From: Legionella nautarum
Lineage (GTDB): Bacteria; Pseudomonadota; Gammaproteobacteria; Legionellales; Legionellaceae
NCBI RefSeq assembly: GCF_001467895.1
Contig: NZ_LNYO01000013.1
Coordinates: 104,686-168,685 of the forward strand
Length of the DNA stretch: 64,000 bases
Direction: 5' to 3'
Under the pieces are notes generated by a model. That model saw nothing but the letters and a program-made list of their open reading frames with translations, was not told the origin of the DNA and searched no databases. A program made the translations under genes and the position numbers. This document shows, piece after piece, positions 27,744 through 36,571 of this stretch (position 1 is its first letter; each line of letters begins with the position of its first letter).

Positions 27744-28562
27744 TTAATTAGCAATACCACAGACTTGACAGGATTGATAAAATCCAACGATAGCAAATTT
27801 ATCTTTTGCAAGACGAATTAATTCTTGTTTCTCTGCCTCCCATTCGCTTTCCTTTTTCCCTTGAAGGATTGCAGTTTTTTTAAAGGCTTCATGCCCATCA
27901 AGTAATTTCTTTTTTTGCTCATAAGTACTAAGCAAAGGCTGCACAAGCTTAAGATCCTTAATAGTGAAACCGGATTTTTTCATCCAATAAAAAAGTTTCA
28001 TCCCAAAATCACCATCTCGCTGAGTACCTTCTTTCTCTTCTCTGGGAGAAGATATTTGCTCTCGGTTATGTTGCAAAACCTTAGAAGGAGGATAGGAAAA
28101 CGCAGCACTCATGATACCTTCTTCAGCAATGTACAGGCCTCCTTTGTTTAGGAGTTGATGAAAAAGACGAATCGCAAGTCTTGGACTATGCAGATGATGA
28201 AGAACAAAACGGCAATAAATTAAATCAAAGGTTTCATTAAGTGAATCAAGTTCATAGACAGAAACGGGTTTAAAACGGATGTTTTTATCGCCCTGTTGCT
28301 GGCAATAACGCTCAGCACGTGCTAATTGCTGAGGGCTGATATCAATAGATACTACCTGCCCTTGAGCACCTACAGAGCCAGCGAGATAATGGGTAATTAT
28401 TCCTGAGCCACTTCCTACATCCAAGACGCGCATGCCGGGTTGAATTCCATTCGCCGCAATAAAAGACTTTGTTGTGGGGTTAAATGACATATCCAGGATG
28501 TCATAATCTAACCCTTCATCCGGTACTTCAAATTCGTACTGCTCTTGATGTTGTACATCCAT
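27744..28562 (-). CDS. Class I SAM-dependent methyltransferase
   Basis: Rossmann-fold methyltransferase of 272 aa from the chosen ATG. Motif I is VLDVGSGSG (46-54), followed by QVVSIDIS (acidic post-I), FDLIYCRFVLHHL (motif II/III region) and GGLYIAEEG. The fold is complete. The open frame continues 34 codons upstream, but AGAGG precedes the ATG at 28562 and the upstream part does not look like the family. The substrate is unknown; the closest general resemblance is to UbiE/menaquinone-type and small-molecule methyltransferases. Confidence 0.82.
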   Translation of the reverse strand: MDVQHQEQYEFEVPDEGLDYDILDMSFNPTTKSFIAANGIQPGMRVLDVGSGSGIITHYLAGSVGAQGQVVSIDISPQQLARAERYCQQQGDKNIRFKPVSVYELDSLNETFDLIYCRFVLHHLHSPRLAIRLFHQLLNKGGLYIAEEGIMSAAFSYPPSKVLQHNREQISSPREEKEGTQRDGDFGMKLFYWMKKSGFTIKDLKLVQPLLSTYEQKKKLLDGHEAFKKTAILQGKKESEWEAEKQELIRLAKDKFAIVGFYQSCQVCGIAN

Positions 28563-28702
28563 ATGACCTCTGTCAGGCAAAGCTATTTTATTTAAATATA
28601 TACAATTTGCTGTCAATTGCGAGAAGAAGATGAGCTTGTAAAGCATATCAATATGCATAAACAACTGTCATTATAACGGCAAATCCTTATCGTTTTCTTA
28701 GG

Positions 28703-28999
28703 TTAATCGTAGTAGGGTAAGATAATAGCCATACAGCTTTGTTCATCAGGAAAGATAAGACGGGGCTCACAGTCTGGTGTTTGTAATAAGGTTGTGCATG
28801 CCAGCTTATTATAATTGAAACAATAATAAGTCATCGCTTTGATTATATAGCAATTGGTATAAGGGGGGCAGGCCGAGTAATAATATCTATGATGTCTGCT
28901 ATAACTTAAAGAGCTGAAGGAAAAAAGGCAAGCGCATATAATAGCCCTCAACAGCCAACCCTTTGTTTTTCCTATAAAACAATTAGCGAATTCGGTCAT
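28703..28999 (-). CDS. Small secreted Tyr/Cys-rich protein
   Basis: Unrecognised 98-aa protein. An N-terminal signal-peptide-like segment (KGWLLRAIICACLFSFSSLSYS) is followed by a short Tyr/His-rich stretch and six cysteines, which suggests an oxidised periplasmic or secreted fold. A GGAAT ribosome site precedes the ATG. Nothing around it indicates a function. Confidence 0.5.
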   Translation of the reverse strand: MTEFANCFIGKTKGWLLRAIICACLFSFSSLSYSRHHRYYYSACPPYTNCYIIKAMTYYCFNYNKLACTTLLQTPDCEPRLIFPDEQSCMAIILPYYD

Positions 29000-29261
29000 T
29001 ATTATTCCATTTATTGATTGACTTGCTTAAAGAAAGTATTGGATTTAATTCGTGATTTAGCAAGTATTTAAAGAGAGGGCTGCTTTTCCGCATGACCCAA
29101 TTGTCATCCCTGTTTAATTGTTATGCCTGGGAGGGCAGGGCTGACAACAACTACCAGCTTCCTGCTTAATCACTGAGATTCGCTACAAGGCACCCGATTC
29201 GCTAGAATTATTGCAGGCTATACTTTTTTCAGATTCGCTAAACTTATATCTAGGAGCCGAT

Positions 29262-31205
29262 ATGTGGCAGATTTTTTTGGGATTCTTACCCTGGATCCTA
29301 TTCTCAGCACTTTATGGCAAATCACGGGAAGAAATTGTTTTGACGTTGGCCATCAGCTCCATTGTATTACTAGCCACCGAATGGCGACAGCTTCTCAAAG
29401 GGTTTATTTTAAGTTGGGGAACACTGCTATTTTTTTTCTTATTCTATGTATTCACAATAGTTTTTCGAATCGATTGGATGGTGCAAAATGCCTGGATGCT
29501 GTCTAATGCATTCTTAGCGCTAATCATTTGGTTTTCTTTAGTGATTGGTAAGCCTTTTACTATCCAATATGCTTATGGGCAAACTCCTAAACAAATCTGG
29601 AATACTCCCGGATTTTGGCAAGTAAATAGAAAGCTCAGTCTAATGTGGGGCCTTATCTTAACCTTTTCTACTGCTTTATATTTAATTTCTTGGGGCACGA
29701 CTAAGGCAGAGCAAATTATCTACCAAGTTCTTGTGTATGGGCCGATAACTCTGGGATTTTATTTTTCCAATAAATATCCAACGTGGTATCGTGAGCAACA
29801 AATAAAAAAGCGTTTGCAAGCCAATCCCTATTTACAAAATAATTTTGCTCCAATTCATGAGGAGAGTGATTTTGAAAATTTACTAGTTAAGGGAGAAATT
29901 CCTAAGAATCTGCGTGGTGCTTATATGCGTAACGGTTCTAATCCCGCATTTGATCCAATCTCTTACACGTATCCTATCGACGGAGATGGGATGATTCATG
30001 CGATGTATTTTGAGGAGAAGCTCCATTATCGCAATCGCTATGTCAAAACTAAAGGCTTATTACTCGAACAGAAATATGGTCGTGCAATTTATGGCGGGAT
30101 TGCAATGCCCATTCCTCCTGATCCTAAATTAATTGGTCCTAATGATGATCAAGGTCCGTTTAAAAATGGCGCATTCATTCATATTATTAAACATGCTCAA
30201 CGGTATTTAGCAATGTGGGAAGGGGGACCTGCCTATGAGATGGATCATGATTTAAATACGATTGAAGAATGGCATCCTGGAACCACCAAGCCGCTGCATG
30301 TAGGCCCGCATACCCGTCTGGATCCTGATACCAATGATTTATATTTGATTAACTATGATTTGGAACCACCCTTTTTAACTTATCATCGAGTTAATTCGGA
30401 AGGGAATTTAGTTGAATCCAGGATCATTGACAAGACCTATAGCAGTATGATGCATGATTTTGTGATGACGACAAATTACCTAGTCTTTTTTGATTGCCCC
30501 GCCATCTTTAATCTTGATGCTGTTGAGCAGGGAGGTAGTGTTTTGCAATGGCGCCCCGAGTTAGGCAGCAACATTGCTATTGTTGCGCGGCATGATAAAG
30601 ATAAACCCATCCTATGGCTCAAAACGGAAGCATTTTTTGTATTTCATTTTGCTAATGCCTATGAAGAAGAAAATAAAATTATCGTGGATTATGCACGTCA
30701 TCACTCTTTAAAATTTGGAGTGACAAACAAGGAAACTGGGGATGATAAACCTCCAAGAATGGTGCGCATGGAAATCGATTTACAAACAAAAACACTGCGA
30801 GAAATTCCTCTGGCGGACTATATAGCTGAATTTCCAACCTTCAATATCCATTTTACTGGCAAATCCTACCAATTTATTTATGCGCCAACGCGAACAAAGG
30901 CAGAGGATATTTTAACTTACGATGCGTTGGTGAAATATGATTTAGCAACTAAAACAACCGCAATTCAAGATTTCAGCGGGCAATATCAAATAGGCGAAGC
31001 GGTATTTGCACCTAAGCCGAATGCACAAGAAGAAGATGAGGGGTACTTGCTTCTTTTTGCTTATGATAAAAAGCGAAACGCTAGCGATTTCCTAATTCTT
31101 AATGCAAAAGAGATTGAAAAGCCGCCAATAGCGACTATCCGATTGCCAAGACGAGTCCCTCATGGCTTGCATGGCTCTTGGTTTCCTGCACCAAAGCTAG
31201 ACTAA
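29262..31205 (+). CDS. Carotenoid oxygenase with N-terminal membrane domain
   Basis: Protein of 647 aa in two parts. Residues 1-190 hold about six transmembrane helices (for example LSWGTLLFFFLFYVF and LSLMWGLILTFSTALYLI). Residues about 205-645 are a carotenoid cleavage dioxygenase of the RPE65 family: GEIPKNLRGAYMRNGSNP, IDGDGMIHAMYF, and the four iron-binding histidine sites in GPHTRLDP, MMHDFVMT, FHFANAYEE and HGLHGSW. The frame starts earlier at a TTG, but AGGAG at 29252-29256 serves this ATG. The membrane anchor is unusual. It may act on an apolar substrate such as a carotenoid, apocarotenoid or stilbene. Confidence 0.85.
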   Translation: MWQIFLGFLPWILFSALYGKSREEIVLTLAISSIVLLATEWRQLLKGFILSWGTLLFFFLFYVFTIVFRIDWMVQNAWMLSNAFLALIIWFSLVIGKPFTIQYAYGQTPKQIWNTPGFWQVNRKLSLMWGLILTFSTALYLISWGTTKAEQIIYQVLVYGPITLGFYFSNKYPTWYREQQIKKRLQANPYLQNNFAPIHEESDFENLLVKGEIPKNLRGAYMRNGSNPAFDPISYTYPIDGDGMIHAMYFEEKLHYRNRYVKTKGLLLEQKYGRAIYGGIAMPIPPDPKLIGPNDDQGPFKNGAFIHIIKHAQRYLAMWEGGPAYEMDHDLNTIEEWHPGTTKPLHVGPHTRLDPDTNDLYLINYDLEPPFLTYHRVNSEGNLVESRIIDKTYSSMMHDFVMTTNYLVFFDCPAIFNLDAVEQGGSVLQWRPELGSNIAIVARHDKDKPILWLKTEAFFVFHFANAYEEENKIIVDYARHHSLKFGVTNKETGDDKPPRMVRMEIDLQTKTLREIPLADYIAEFPTFNIHFTGKSYQFIYAPTRTKAEDILTYDALVKYDLATKTTAIQDFSGQYQIGEAVFAPKPNAQEEDEGYLLLFAYDKKRNASDFLILNAKEIEKPPIATIRLPRRVPHGLHGSWFPAPKLD

Positions 31206-31258
31206 ATTTTGCATGATTGTTATTATTTCGAGCACTATTGCAATTAAATAATCAAATT

Positions 31259-32884
31259 ATGGCCTATTTAACCATTGAAGAAGAAGAAAGATTTGCGAGC
31301 TGGCTTAACGATACAACGAATCCTGCTACCCAATTGTTAGCTGAATTCAAGGATGTGTCTGAGATTAGGAGTTTGCAGGATTTAGAACGATTAACTGTTC
31401 AAGTTCAAGTTTTTTTTGATTACATAAGAAACATCATTTATAAAAATCTTAATCAAAGTCCAGAATTACCCCAAGCTGTTGAGCTGCAAGAACATAAGGT
31501 TACAGCGGAAGAAATTATTTTGTTTACGGCTTTTTGTTTAGTGCAGAGTGGAATTAGTCGTCGTTATTATCAAAAAATGATGCATTATTGCCAATACGTG
31601 GTCAGTCAAGGCAGTAAAAAGTATAACAATAAGATTCATTTAGAATCTGTACTGACTTATCTAGACGAACAAAATTGCGTGGTTGATGATGTAGTTGCTG
31701 ATGAGTCAGATTTTGCACTCAATGAAAAGCTTTGTTTTTTACAAGAACTATTCACTCCTGCAGATGCGGCGCTAGAGTATTTAAGAGACGAGATACCTCC
31801 TTATGTTTCAGAAATAGTATTACCCGAATTTGAAATTTTTCTTCTTTTATTAAAACGAGAAGTTAGTCATGCAGAAAGAGAAAGCTTTGCTCAAGAGGAT
31901 TTGCAGCAAAAAATAAATTTTAAAATGGGTCAATTGCCCTCTTTGTTAGAGCAGTTGATTATCCATAATCTGGGGCCAAATATTTCGATCCATTCAGCGA
32001 ACCAGCGTAAAAGGTATATTGAGCAGTTTAAAGATGAGACTTTAAACACTTATTCACAGATGCCCGAAGAGGTGAAAGCTAGTTTTTATAACTTTATTGG
32101 CCAAATGCATGGCGCTGTTGACGCTTGTCTTCAACAGTTTTCTATTAAAAAATTTGCTAATAACTTACTTGAGCCACTGGATAGATTTCCCGAGAATAAA
32201 AGCGAGCAATTAAGTTCATTTAAAGCCTTATTTCTCGGTGAAGCAGAACGCTTATTTAGACTGGGTTATACTGCTGCGAAAATAGGGAATGACTTAGAAA
32301 AAATCGTTGTAAAAATAACTCAGCATGCTAAGAGTTGTCTAGATGAAGATGATCCCTTAGCTAAGAAGGAGAAGCTCGATTTTTTCGACCATATAATAAA
32401 CAATGCAATACAGATCCTTAAAACAAGAGCAATACTCGATCCCTTTGAATCAGCACTTCAAATGCAAGGTCTAGAGCTCTCTTTAACTTTAAAAACAAAA
32501 TTAACCCATGTTTATGAGTCTTTAAGTGAAGAAATTGAGGCGCATTTAGCTGAATCAGAGCCAGAGGTTCTAAGACAACGATATGGTGTTTGCATCGCCG
32601 AGCTTGCTGTTTTGACCCAAAAAATGGGCAATCCAACCCTTCCTAGAGAAAGAAAATTAGATACTATTAATAGCTTGAAAAATCATATTGAAACCCAACA
32701 CTCAATTTTTTCAGCAAAAATGGTTTATACTTTACGTTCTTTGATAGGTGTAGCCTTAACTAGTTGTTTGCTTGATAAATTAGAGGCGGCAGTGGGGTTT
32801 TTTAGCTCCCAATTCTGCAACAATATTGATCAAACAATGAAGTCAGTAGTGAATGAGTGTAGTACCGAGTTATCCTTGAGTTAA
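31259..32884 (+). CDS. Large helical protein, possible effector
   Basis: Unrecognised soluble protein of 541 aa, rich in Leu, Glu and Gln and predicted almost entirely helical, without signal peptide or membrane segment. The chosen ATG starts MAYLTIEEEERFASWL. The frame is open 14 codons upstream, and neither start has a clear ribosome site. No domain is recognised. It follows the carotenoid oxygenase by 53 bases. Composition and size fit an effector-type orphan, but nothing proves that. Confidence 0.6.
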   Translation: MAYLTIEEEERFASWLNDTTNPATQLLAEFKDVSEIRSLQDLERLTVQVQVFFDYIRNIIYKNLNQSPELPQAVELQEHKVTAEEIILFTAFCLVQSGISRRYYQKMMHYCQYVVSQGSKKYNNKIHLESVLTYLDEQNCVVDDVVADESDFALNEKLCFLQELFTPADAALEYLRDEIPPYVSEIVLPEFEIFLLLLKREVSHAERESFAQEDLQQKINFKMGQLPSLLEQLIIHNLGPNISIHSANQRKRYIEQFKDETLNTYSQMPEEVKASFYNFIGQMHGAVDACLQQFSIKKFANNLLEPLDRFPENKSEQLSSFKALFLGEAERLFRLGYTAAKIGNDLEKIVVKITQHAKSCLDEDDPLAKKEKLDFFDHIINNAIQILKTRAILDPFESALQMQGLELSLTLKTKLTHVYESLSEEIEAHLAESEPEVLRQRYGVCIAELAVLTQKMGNPTLPRERKLDTINSLKNHIETQHSIFSAKMVYTLRSLIGVALTSCLLDKLEAAVGFFSSQFCNNIDQTMKSVVNECSTELSLS

Positions 32885-33013
32885 GGAGTCATTATAAAGA
32901 AGATCTAGTTGTTCAAATAGCGGACAAACTCATTTTTTACCTCCGATTCAAATCCACTTACACCGTGAAGGTTTGAAAATTCAGCTTTGATTTTCTGACA
33001 TCTAGACTATTTT

Positions 33014-33050
33014 TATAAAAAAAGGTCTCTACTAAAAAAGTAGAGACCTT
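33014..33050 (-). terminator. Rho-independent terminator of csbD
   Basis: Perfect 12-bp stem AAGGTCTCTACT (33022-33033) / AGTAGAGACCTT (33039-33050) with a 5-base loop. Read on the minus strand it is followed by a TTTTTTTA tract (33021-33014). It starts six bases after the csbD stop. Confidence 0.9.
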
Positions 33051-33055
33051 AAGTT

Positions 33056-33262
33056 TTAGTGTTGTCTAAATTGATTGCGGAACTTGTCTACAGCTCTTTC
33101 AGCTTCATCTCTGCCGTAGCCATAATGCTTTTGTAATTTACCATAAATTTCTTGATGATTACCTTCAATTTGTTTCAGATCATCATCAGTCATCCAACCC
33201 CAAGCTTGCTTCATTTTACCTTTTAATTCGTTCCAATTTCCCTCAAAAATTTCTCTGTTCAT
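33056..33262 (-). CDS. CsbD family stress protein
   Basis: CsbD-like protein of 68 aa. The family signature is complete: NREIFEGNWNELKGKMKQAWG, then LKQIEGNHQEIYGKLQKHYGYG. CsbD proteins are induced in general stress and stationary phase; the molecular role is not known. A strong AAGGAG ribosome site precedes the ATG and an ideal terminator follows, so it is a single-gene transcript. The small genes and hemerythrin-like gene upstream read the other way. Confidence 0.92.
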   Translation of the reverse strand: MNREIFEGNWNELKGKMKQAWGWMTDDDLKQIEGNHQEIYGKLQKHYGYGRDEAERAVDKFRNQFRQH

Positions 33263-33463
33263 GTTGAACTCCTTGATTTATAGATTTATTCCCTTAAGAA
33301 AGAAATATAATTGACAAGTTAATTGCAACTATATTTCCGTAATATTAAAAGTAGTAGAAAATTTTAATATTGCAAAAACTCTCTTGTTCTTAATTAATAA
33401 ATTAGCCCTAATCTACCTTTAAATATTATCTATACTATTAAATAGTTTTTATTGGAGAGATAA

Positions 33464-33646
33464 ATGATGAAGGAGCAATATCAAAAGGATAATTCTGAAA
33501 ATGGCAAGAACGTAAAGGGAATTAGAGTTAGCATTGCTGAAGTCAATGCTGATAGTCCAGATCCTATCATACCGGGAGAGGGAAATCGGAATTTTGATGA
33601 TCCTGTTACCTCGAATAAGGAAGAGTTTTCTGATCAAATGGAATGA
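33464..33646 (+). CDS. Small hydrophilic hypothetical protein
   Basis: Unrecognised 60-aa acidic protein with no hydrophobic segment and probable disorder in the second half (SPDPIIPGEGNRNFDDP). A good GGAGAG ribosome site precedes tandem ATG codons (33464 and 33467). It is 17 bases upstream of another tiny gene on the same strand, suggesting a two-gene unit near csbD. Confidence 0.5.
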   Translation: MMKEQYQKDNSENGKNVKGIRVSIAEVNADSPDPIIPGEGNRNFDDPVTSNKEEFSDQME

Positions 33647-33663
33647 TCAATTGGAGAATCATA

Positions 33664-33834
33664 ATGAATCATCCTAATAAAGAAGATTTTACTAACAAAA
33701 TAATTTTTGAACTCGCAATCAAATATCCAGAAGTGCTAAGAGATTACATTAAAATCGAAATAATAAACATTGAGGAACTGAGTAAGAAATTTATCATTGT
33801 TGATGGAGAATGGCGGCTTACTTCAGGGCAATGA
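33664..33834 (+). CDS. Small hypothetical protein
   Basis: Unrecognised 56-aa protein with an alpha/beta-like pattern (FTNKIIFELAIKYPEVL ... FIIVDGEWRLTSGQ). The ATG at 33664 has a TTGGAGA ribosome site at good spacing. The frame is open seven codons upstream but that start overlaps the preceding gene. It sits between the 60-aa gene and the hemerythrin-like gene. Confidence 0.5.
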   Translation: MNHPNKEDFTNKIIFELAIKYPEVLRDYIKIEIINIEELSKKFIIVDGEWRLTSGQ

Positions 33835-33992
33835 GAATTCACTGGGATAAATCATAATATTTATTCAAATTTTCATATAAATTAATCGGTTATTGCTGTG
33901 GGTTGAGCCAATATTTACCTTCCATCTTGATAAATTAGTCCAATATTCTATAGTTAATTTAGTAATATAAATCCATTGGATAAGGATATCTT

Positions 33993-34433
33993 ATGAACGC
34001 CATTGATTTTTTAGTTAAAGAACATAATCGAGTAAGAAAAATATTAGAAAATATTAGTGATGAATCGCATCGTTATAAAACAAAAAGAAAGATGTTTGAA
34101 ACCTTAGGAAATGATCTTGTACGCCATGAAGCGATGGAGCATGACGTATGGTATCCCCATCTTAGAAATGATCTGGAATTAAATGAAGAAATTAAACATC
34201 TTTTGAAAGAAGAAAATTATGCAGAAAGAGAGATAGAACGCCTCTCAGAAATCAAAACAGAAGCAATTTGGGAAGAGCATTTCGCGAAATTTAAAAAAGA
34301 TGTTGAGCACCATGCCAGGGAAGAGGAAATGCAACTTTTTCCTGAAGTTAAAAAATTATTGAGTAGGGGGGAGTTAGAGCAGATCGGGACTGAAATGTAT
34401 CATTTTAAGCAAAATTATCACAGACCTCATTAA
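33993..34433 (+). CDS. Hemerythrin-like HHE-domain protein
   Basis: Four-helix bundle protein of 146 aa with the hemerythrin HHE metal-ligand pattern. Candidate di-iron ligands are His11 (VKEHNRV), His45 and Glu46/Glu49 (VRHEAMEHD), His56 (WYPHL), and His106/His107 with Glu110/Glu111 (EHHAREEE). Such proteins bind oxygen, nitric oxide or peroxide and often take part in oxidative or nitrosative stress. An AAGGAT ribosome site precedes the ATG. It lies with csbD and small genes in what looks like a stress group. Confidence 0.85.
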   Translation: MNAIDFLVKEHNRVRKILENISDESHRYKTKRKMFETLGNDLVRHEAMEHDVWYPHLRNDLELNEEIKHLLKEENYAEREIERLSEIKTEAIWEEHFAKFKKDVEHHAREEEMQLFPEVKKLLSRGELEQIGTEMYHFKQNYHRPH

Positions 34434-34457
34434 AAGAACTTTAACAGGGAGTGAAAA

Positions 34458-34772
34458 GTGAGATTAATCGGCGCTTTTATTATTGCTCTTCTATTTTTTG
34501 GATCAAACTCAATTTTTGCAGAGAAAATCTTAATATTAGCGCCGCCTACTAGTGGCGGTTTGAATTGCCGCGCCATCTATGACGATGCTGCATCGCCTAA
34601 GTCAACCACTACTATTGTCGCTTCATCACAATTCCACTGTGCAAACAAAGGGGGATTGCGTGTGATACATGGAATATATGGCGATGAAAAACAACCGCAG
34701 GGAGTCCTATTATCCTGTGTGGGCGACACTTCTGAAAGAGTGCTGTTTGCATGCTATTTTCCTAAAAATTAA
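34458..34772 (+). CDS. Small secreted protein
   Basis: Unrecognised 104-aa protein with a clear signal peptide (LIGAFIIALLFFGSNSIFA, cleavage after AFA-like) and four cysteines in the mature part. It starts with GTG after a GGGAG ribosome site, 24 bases after the hemerythrin-like gene, so the two may be co-transcribed. Likely periplasmic or secreted; function unknown. Confidence 0.6.
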   Translation: MRLIGAFIIALLFFGSNSIFAEKILILAPPTSGGLNCRAIYDDAASPKSTTTIVASSQFHCANKGGLRVIHGIYGDEKQPQGVLLSCVGDTSERVLFACYFPKN

Positions 34773-34797
34773 TGAAAAATTGCTTGCTCTTTGATAT

Positions 34798-35370
34798 CTA
34801 AACCTTAGGAGTAACAGTCTCAGCTTCATTAAAGGTTGATTTTGCAACTTTCTTAGAAACCCACTCATCAATAATTGATTTTAAGCTGCCATTGAGCAGA
34901 TAACCTGAAAATTTTATTCTTGTTGTTGGACATATAAAATCGCTGTCCCCCCGCTCTTTTGCTTTGTCCATATGGGCATCTATCGATGCTTTATCAAATG
35001 ACTTTTTAGTATTGAGATCATGGGGGTTGAAATTAACCGGAACGAGAATAACTGGATCTACCATAATACTTAGTGATATTGGGCAGATAAAATCTTCTGG
35101 AATCTTATTTAGAGGGAAATTTGCGCTGACTAAACGCTGTTCATGTATATTTAAATCTTCTTTATTTCCTTGTGGATCATTAAAAAAACTTAATCTTTGG
35201 CGATTCACAATAGTTTGAACTACTGCCATAGCAATTAGACCTAACATTAGATAGATGAGTATAGATAGAATATCGCGATTATTCTCAGTGCTTTTTTCAG
35301 TAAGATCCTTGATAAAATCAAACAAGTTAAACAAAAGTTCCAATTCCTTTGGTAGTGGTGGTGTACTCAT
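34798..35370 (-). CDS. Membrane-anchored U-box protein, candidate E3 ligase effector
   Basis: Protein of 190 aa from this ATG. Residues 34-56 form a transmembrane helix (ILSILIYLMLGLIAMAVV). Residues about 90-175 are a U-box: IPEDFICPISLSIMVDPVIL is the diagnostic opening, followed by KKSFDKASIDAHM, DFICPTTRIKF and SLKSIIDEW in the usual order. U-box domains recruit E2 enzymes for ubiquitin transfer. Bacteria lack ubiquitin, so it presumably acts in a host cell, like the Legionella effectors LubX and GobX. The frame is open 21 codons upstream from a TTG. It is convergent with the 104-aa gene. Confidence 0.82.
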   Translation of the reverse strand: MSTPPLPKELELLFNLFDFIKDLTEKSTENNRDILSILIYLMLGLIAMAVVQTIVNRQRLSFFNDPQGNKEDLNIHEQRLVSANFPLNKIPEDFICPISLSIMVDPVILVPVNFNPHDLNTKKSFDKASIDAHMDKAKERGDSDFICPTTRIKFSGYLLNGSLKSIIDEWVSKKVAKSTFNEAETVTPKV

Positions 35371-35564
35371 TTTTTTCTTCACTAAATATAAAGATAAGAT
35401 CCCTACCTTATACAAGCTGAGTTTTTTTTGCAATATTTAACAGCTGTAAATCTGCCTAATAGTTAAACAAATATCGTTTATAATGAAAGTAATTTGGTAT
35501 CACTTCATAAGGAATTATTGGGCTGATAAGGTTTGCTTTAACCTGATTAAGCTAAATTAAAATT

Positions 35565-36569
35565 ATGCCTAAGCTCAGTGACTGGTTAATACCAAAACCT
35601 GCAGGTCTTTTCTGTGTTCCAGGTGGTTTTTTTATCGATCCCATAGGTTGTGTAGAAAGGGCGGTCATAACTCATGCGCATAATGATCATGCTCGTCCAG
35701 GGCATGACAAGGTTTTGGCTACCCCGGAAACTATTGCAATTATGCAACTTCGTCTTGGTAATCAGTCCTGCAGCCAATGGCAAAATTTGCCTTATCATCA
35801 ATCAATAAAAATTAATCAAGTTAAATTAAGCTTTATCCCTGCGGGCCATATTTTGGGCAGCAGCCAAGTAGTGATTGAGTATGGTAAACAACGTTTAATT
35901 ATTTCTGGTGATTATAAACGTGTTTATGATCCTACTTGCAGGGCTTTTGAAGCTAGAGTCTGTGATTTTTTTGTCACAGAGGCGACTTTTGGCCTACCCA
36001 TTTTTAAACATCCACCTATCGAAGACGAACTTAAGAAATTACTCGTATCTGTAGAAAAATCTCCGCTCTGTCATATGATTGCTGTTTACCCACTAGGAAA
36101 ATGTCAGAGAGTGATTAAAACGCTGCGTCAATTAAATTATTGCGCCCCCATTTATGTACATGGTGCTTTGCTCAATCTTTGTCAGCTTTATGAAAGTTAT
36201 GGTATTCAATTAGGCGAATTGCGCTCTGCGCTTAGTTTAGATAAGCAGAGTGCCAAGAAGAAAATCGTTCTATGTCCGCCGGGCGAGTTGCATAGTCGAT
36301 GGACAAGACGCTTTGGTGAAATGATTAGGGCTAATGCGTCGGGATGGATGCAAATTCGTGCCCGTGCCAAGCAAAAAAATATTGATTTGCCGTTGATTGT
36401 TTCTGACCATGCCGATTGGTTTGAGCTGTTACAAACGATTGAAGAAGTCAACCCTGAAGAAATTTGGGTTACTCATGGCTTAGAAGATGCCCTTGTCCAT
36501 GCGGCTAAGCTTAAAGGCTTTAAAGCCAAGGCTTTAAGATTGCTTGGCAAAGAAGAAAGAGAGGATTGA
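35565..36569 (+). CDS. Ligase-associated MBL-fold DNA exonuclease
   Basis: Metallo-beta-lactamase/beta-CASP-like nuclease (334 aa) of the group that accompanies bacterial ATP-dependent DNA ligases. The metal-binding motif is His37-x-His39-x-Asp41-His42 (THAHNDHARPGH). Later ligands are in SFIPAGHILGSSQV, IISGDYKR and SDHADW. It probably trims DNA ends before ligation. Its end overlaps the translation-start region of the ligase gene, so the two are coupled. Confidence 0.86.
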   Translation: MPKLSDWLIPKPAGLFCVPGGFFIDPIGCVERAVITHAHNDHARPGHDKVLATPETIAIMQLRLGNQSCSQWQNLPYHQSIKINQVKLSFIPAGHILGSSQVVIEYGKQRLIISGDYKRVYDPTCRAFEARVCDFFVTEATFGLPIFKHPPIEDELKKLLVSVEKSPLCHMIAVYPLGKCQRVIKTLRQLNYCAPIYVHGALLNLCQLYESYGIQLGELRSALSLDKQSAKKKIVLCPPGELHSRWTRRFGEMIRANASGWMQIRARAKQKNIDLPLIVSDHADWFELLQTIEEVNPEEIWVTHGLEDALVHAAKLKGFKAKALRLLGKEERED

Positions 36570-36571
36570 GA

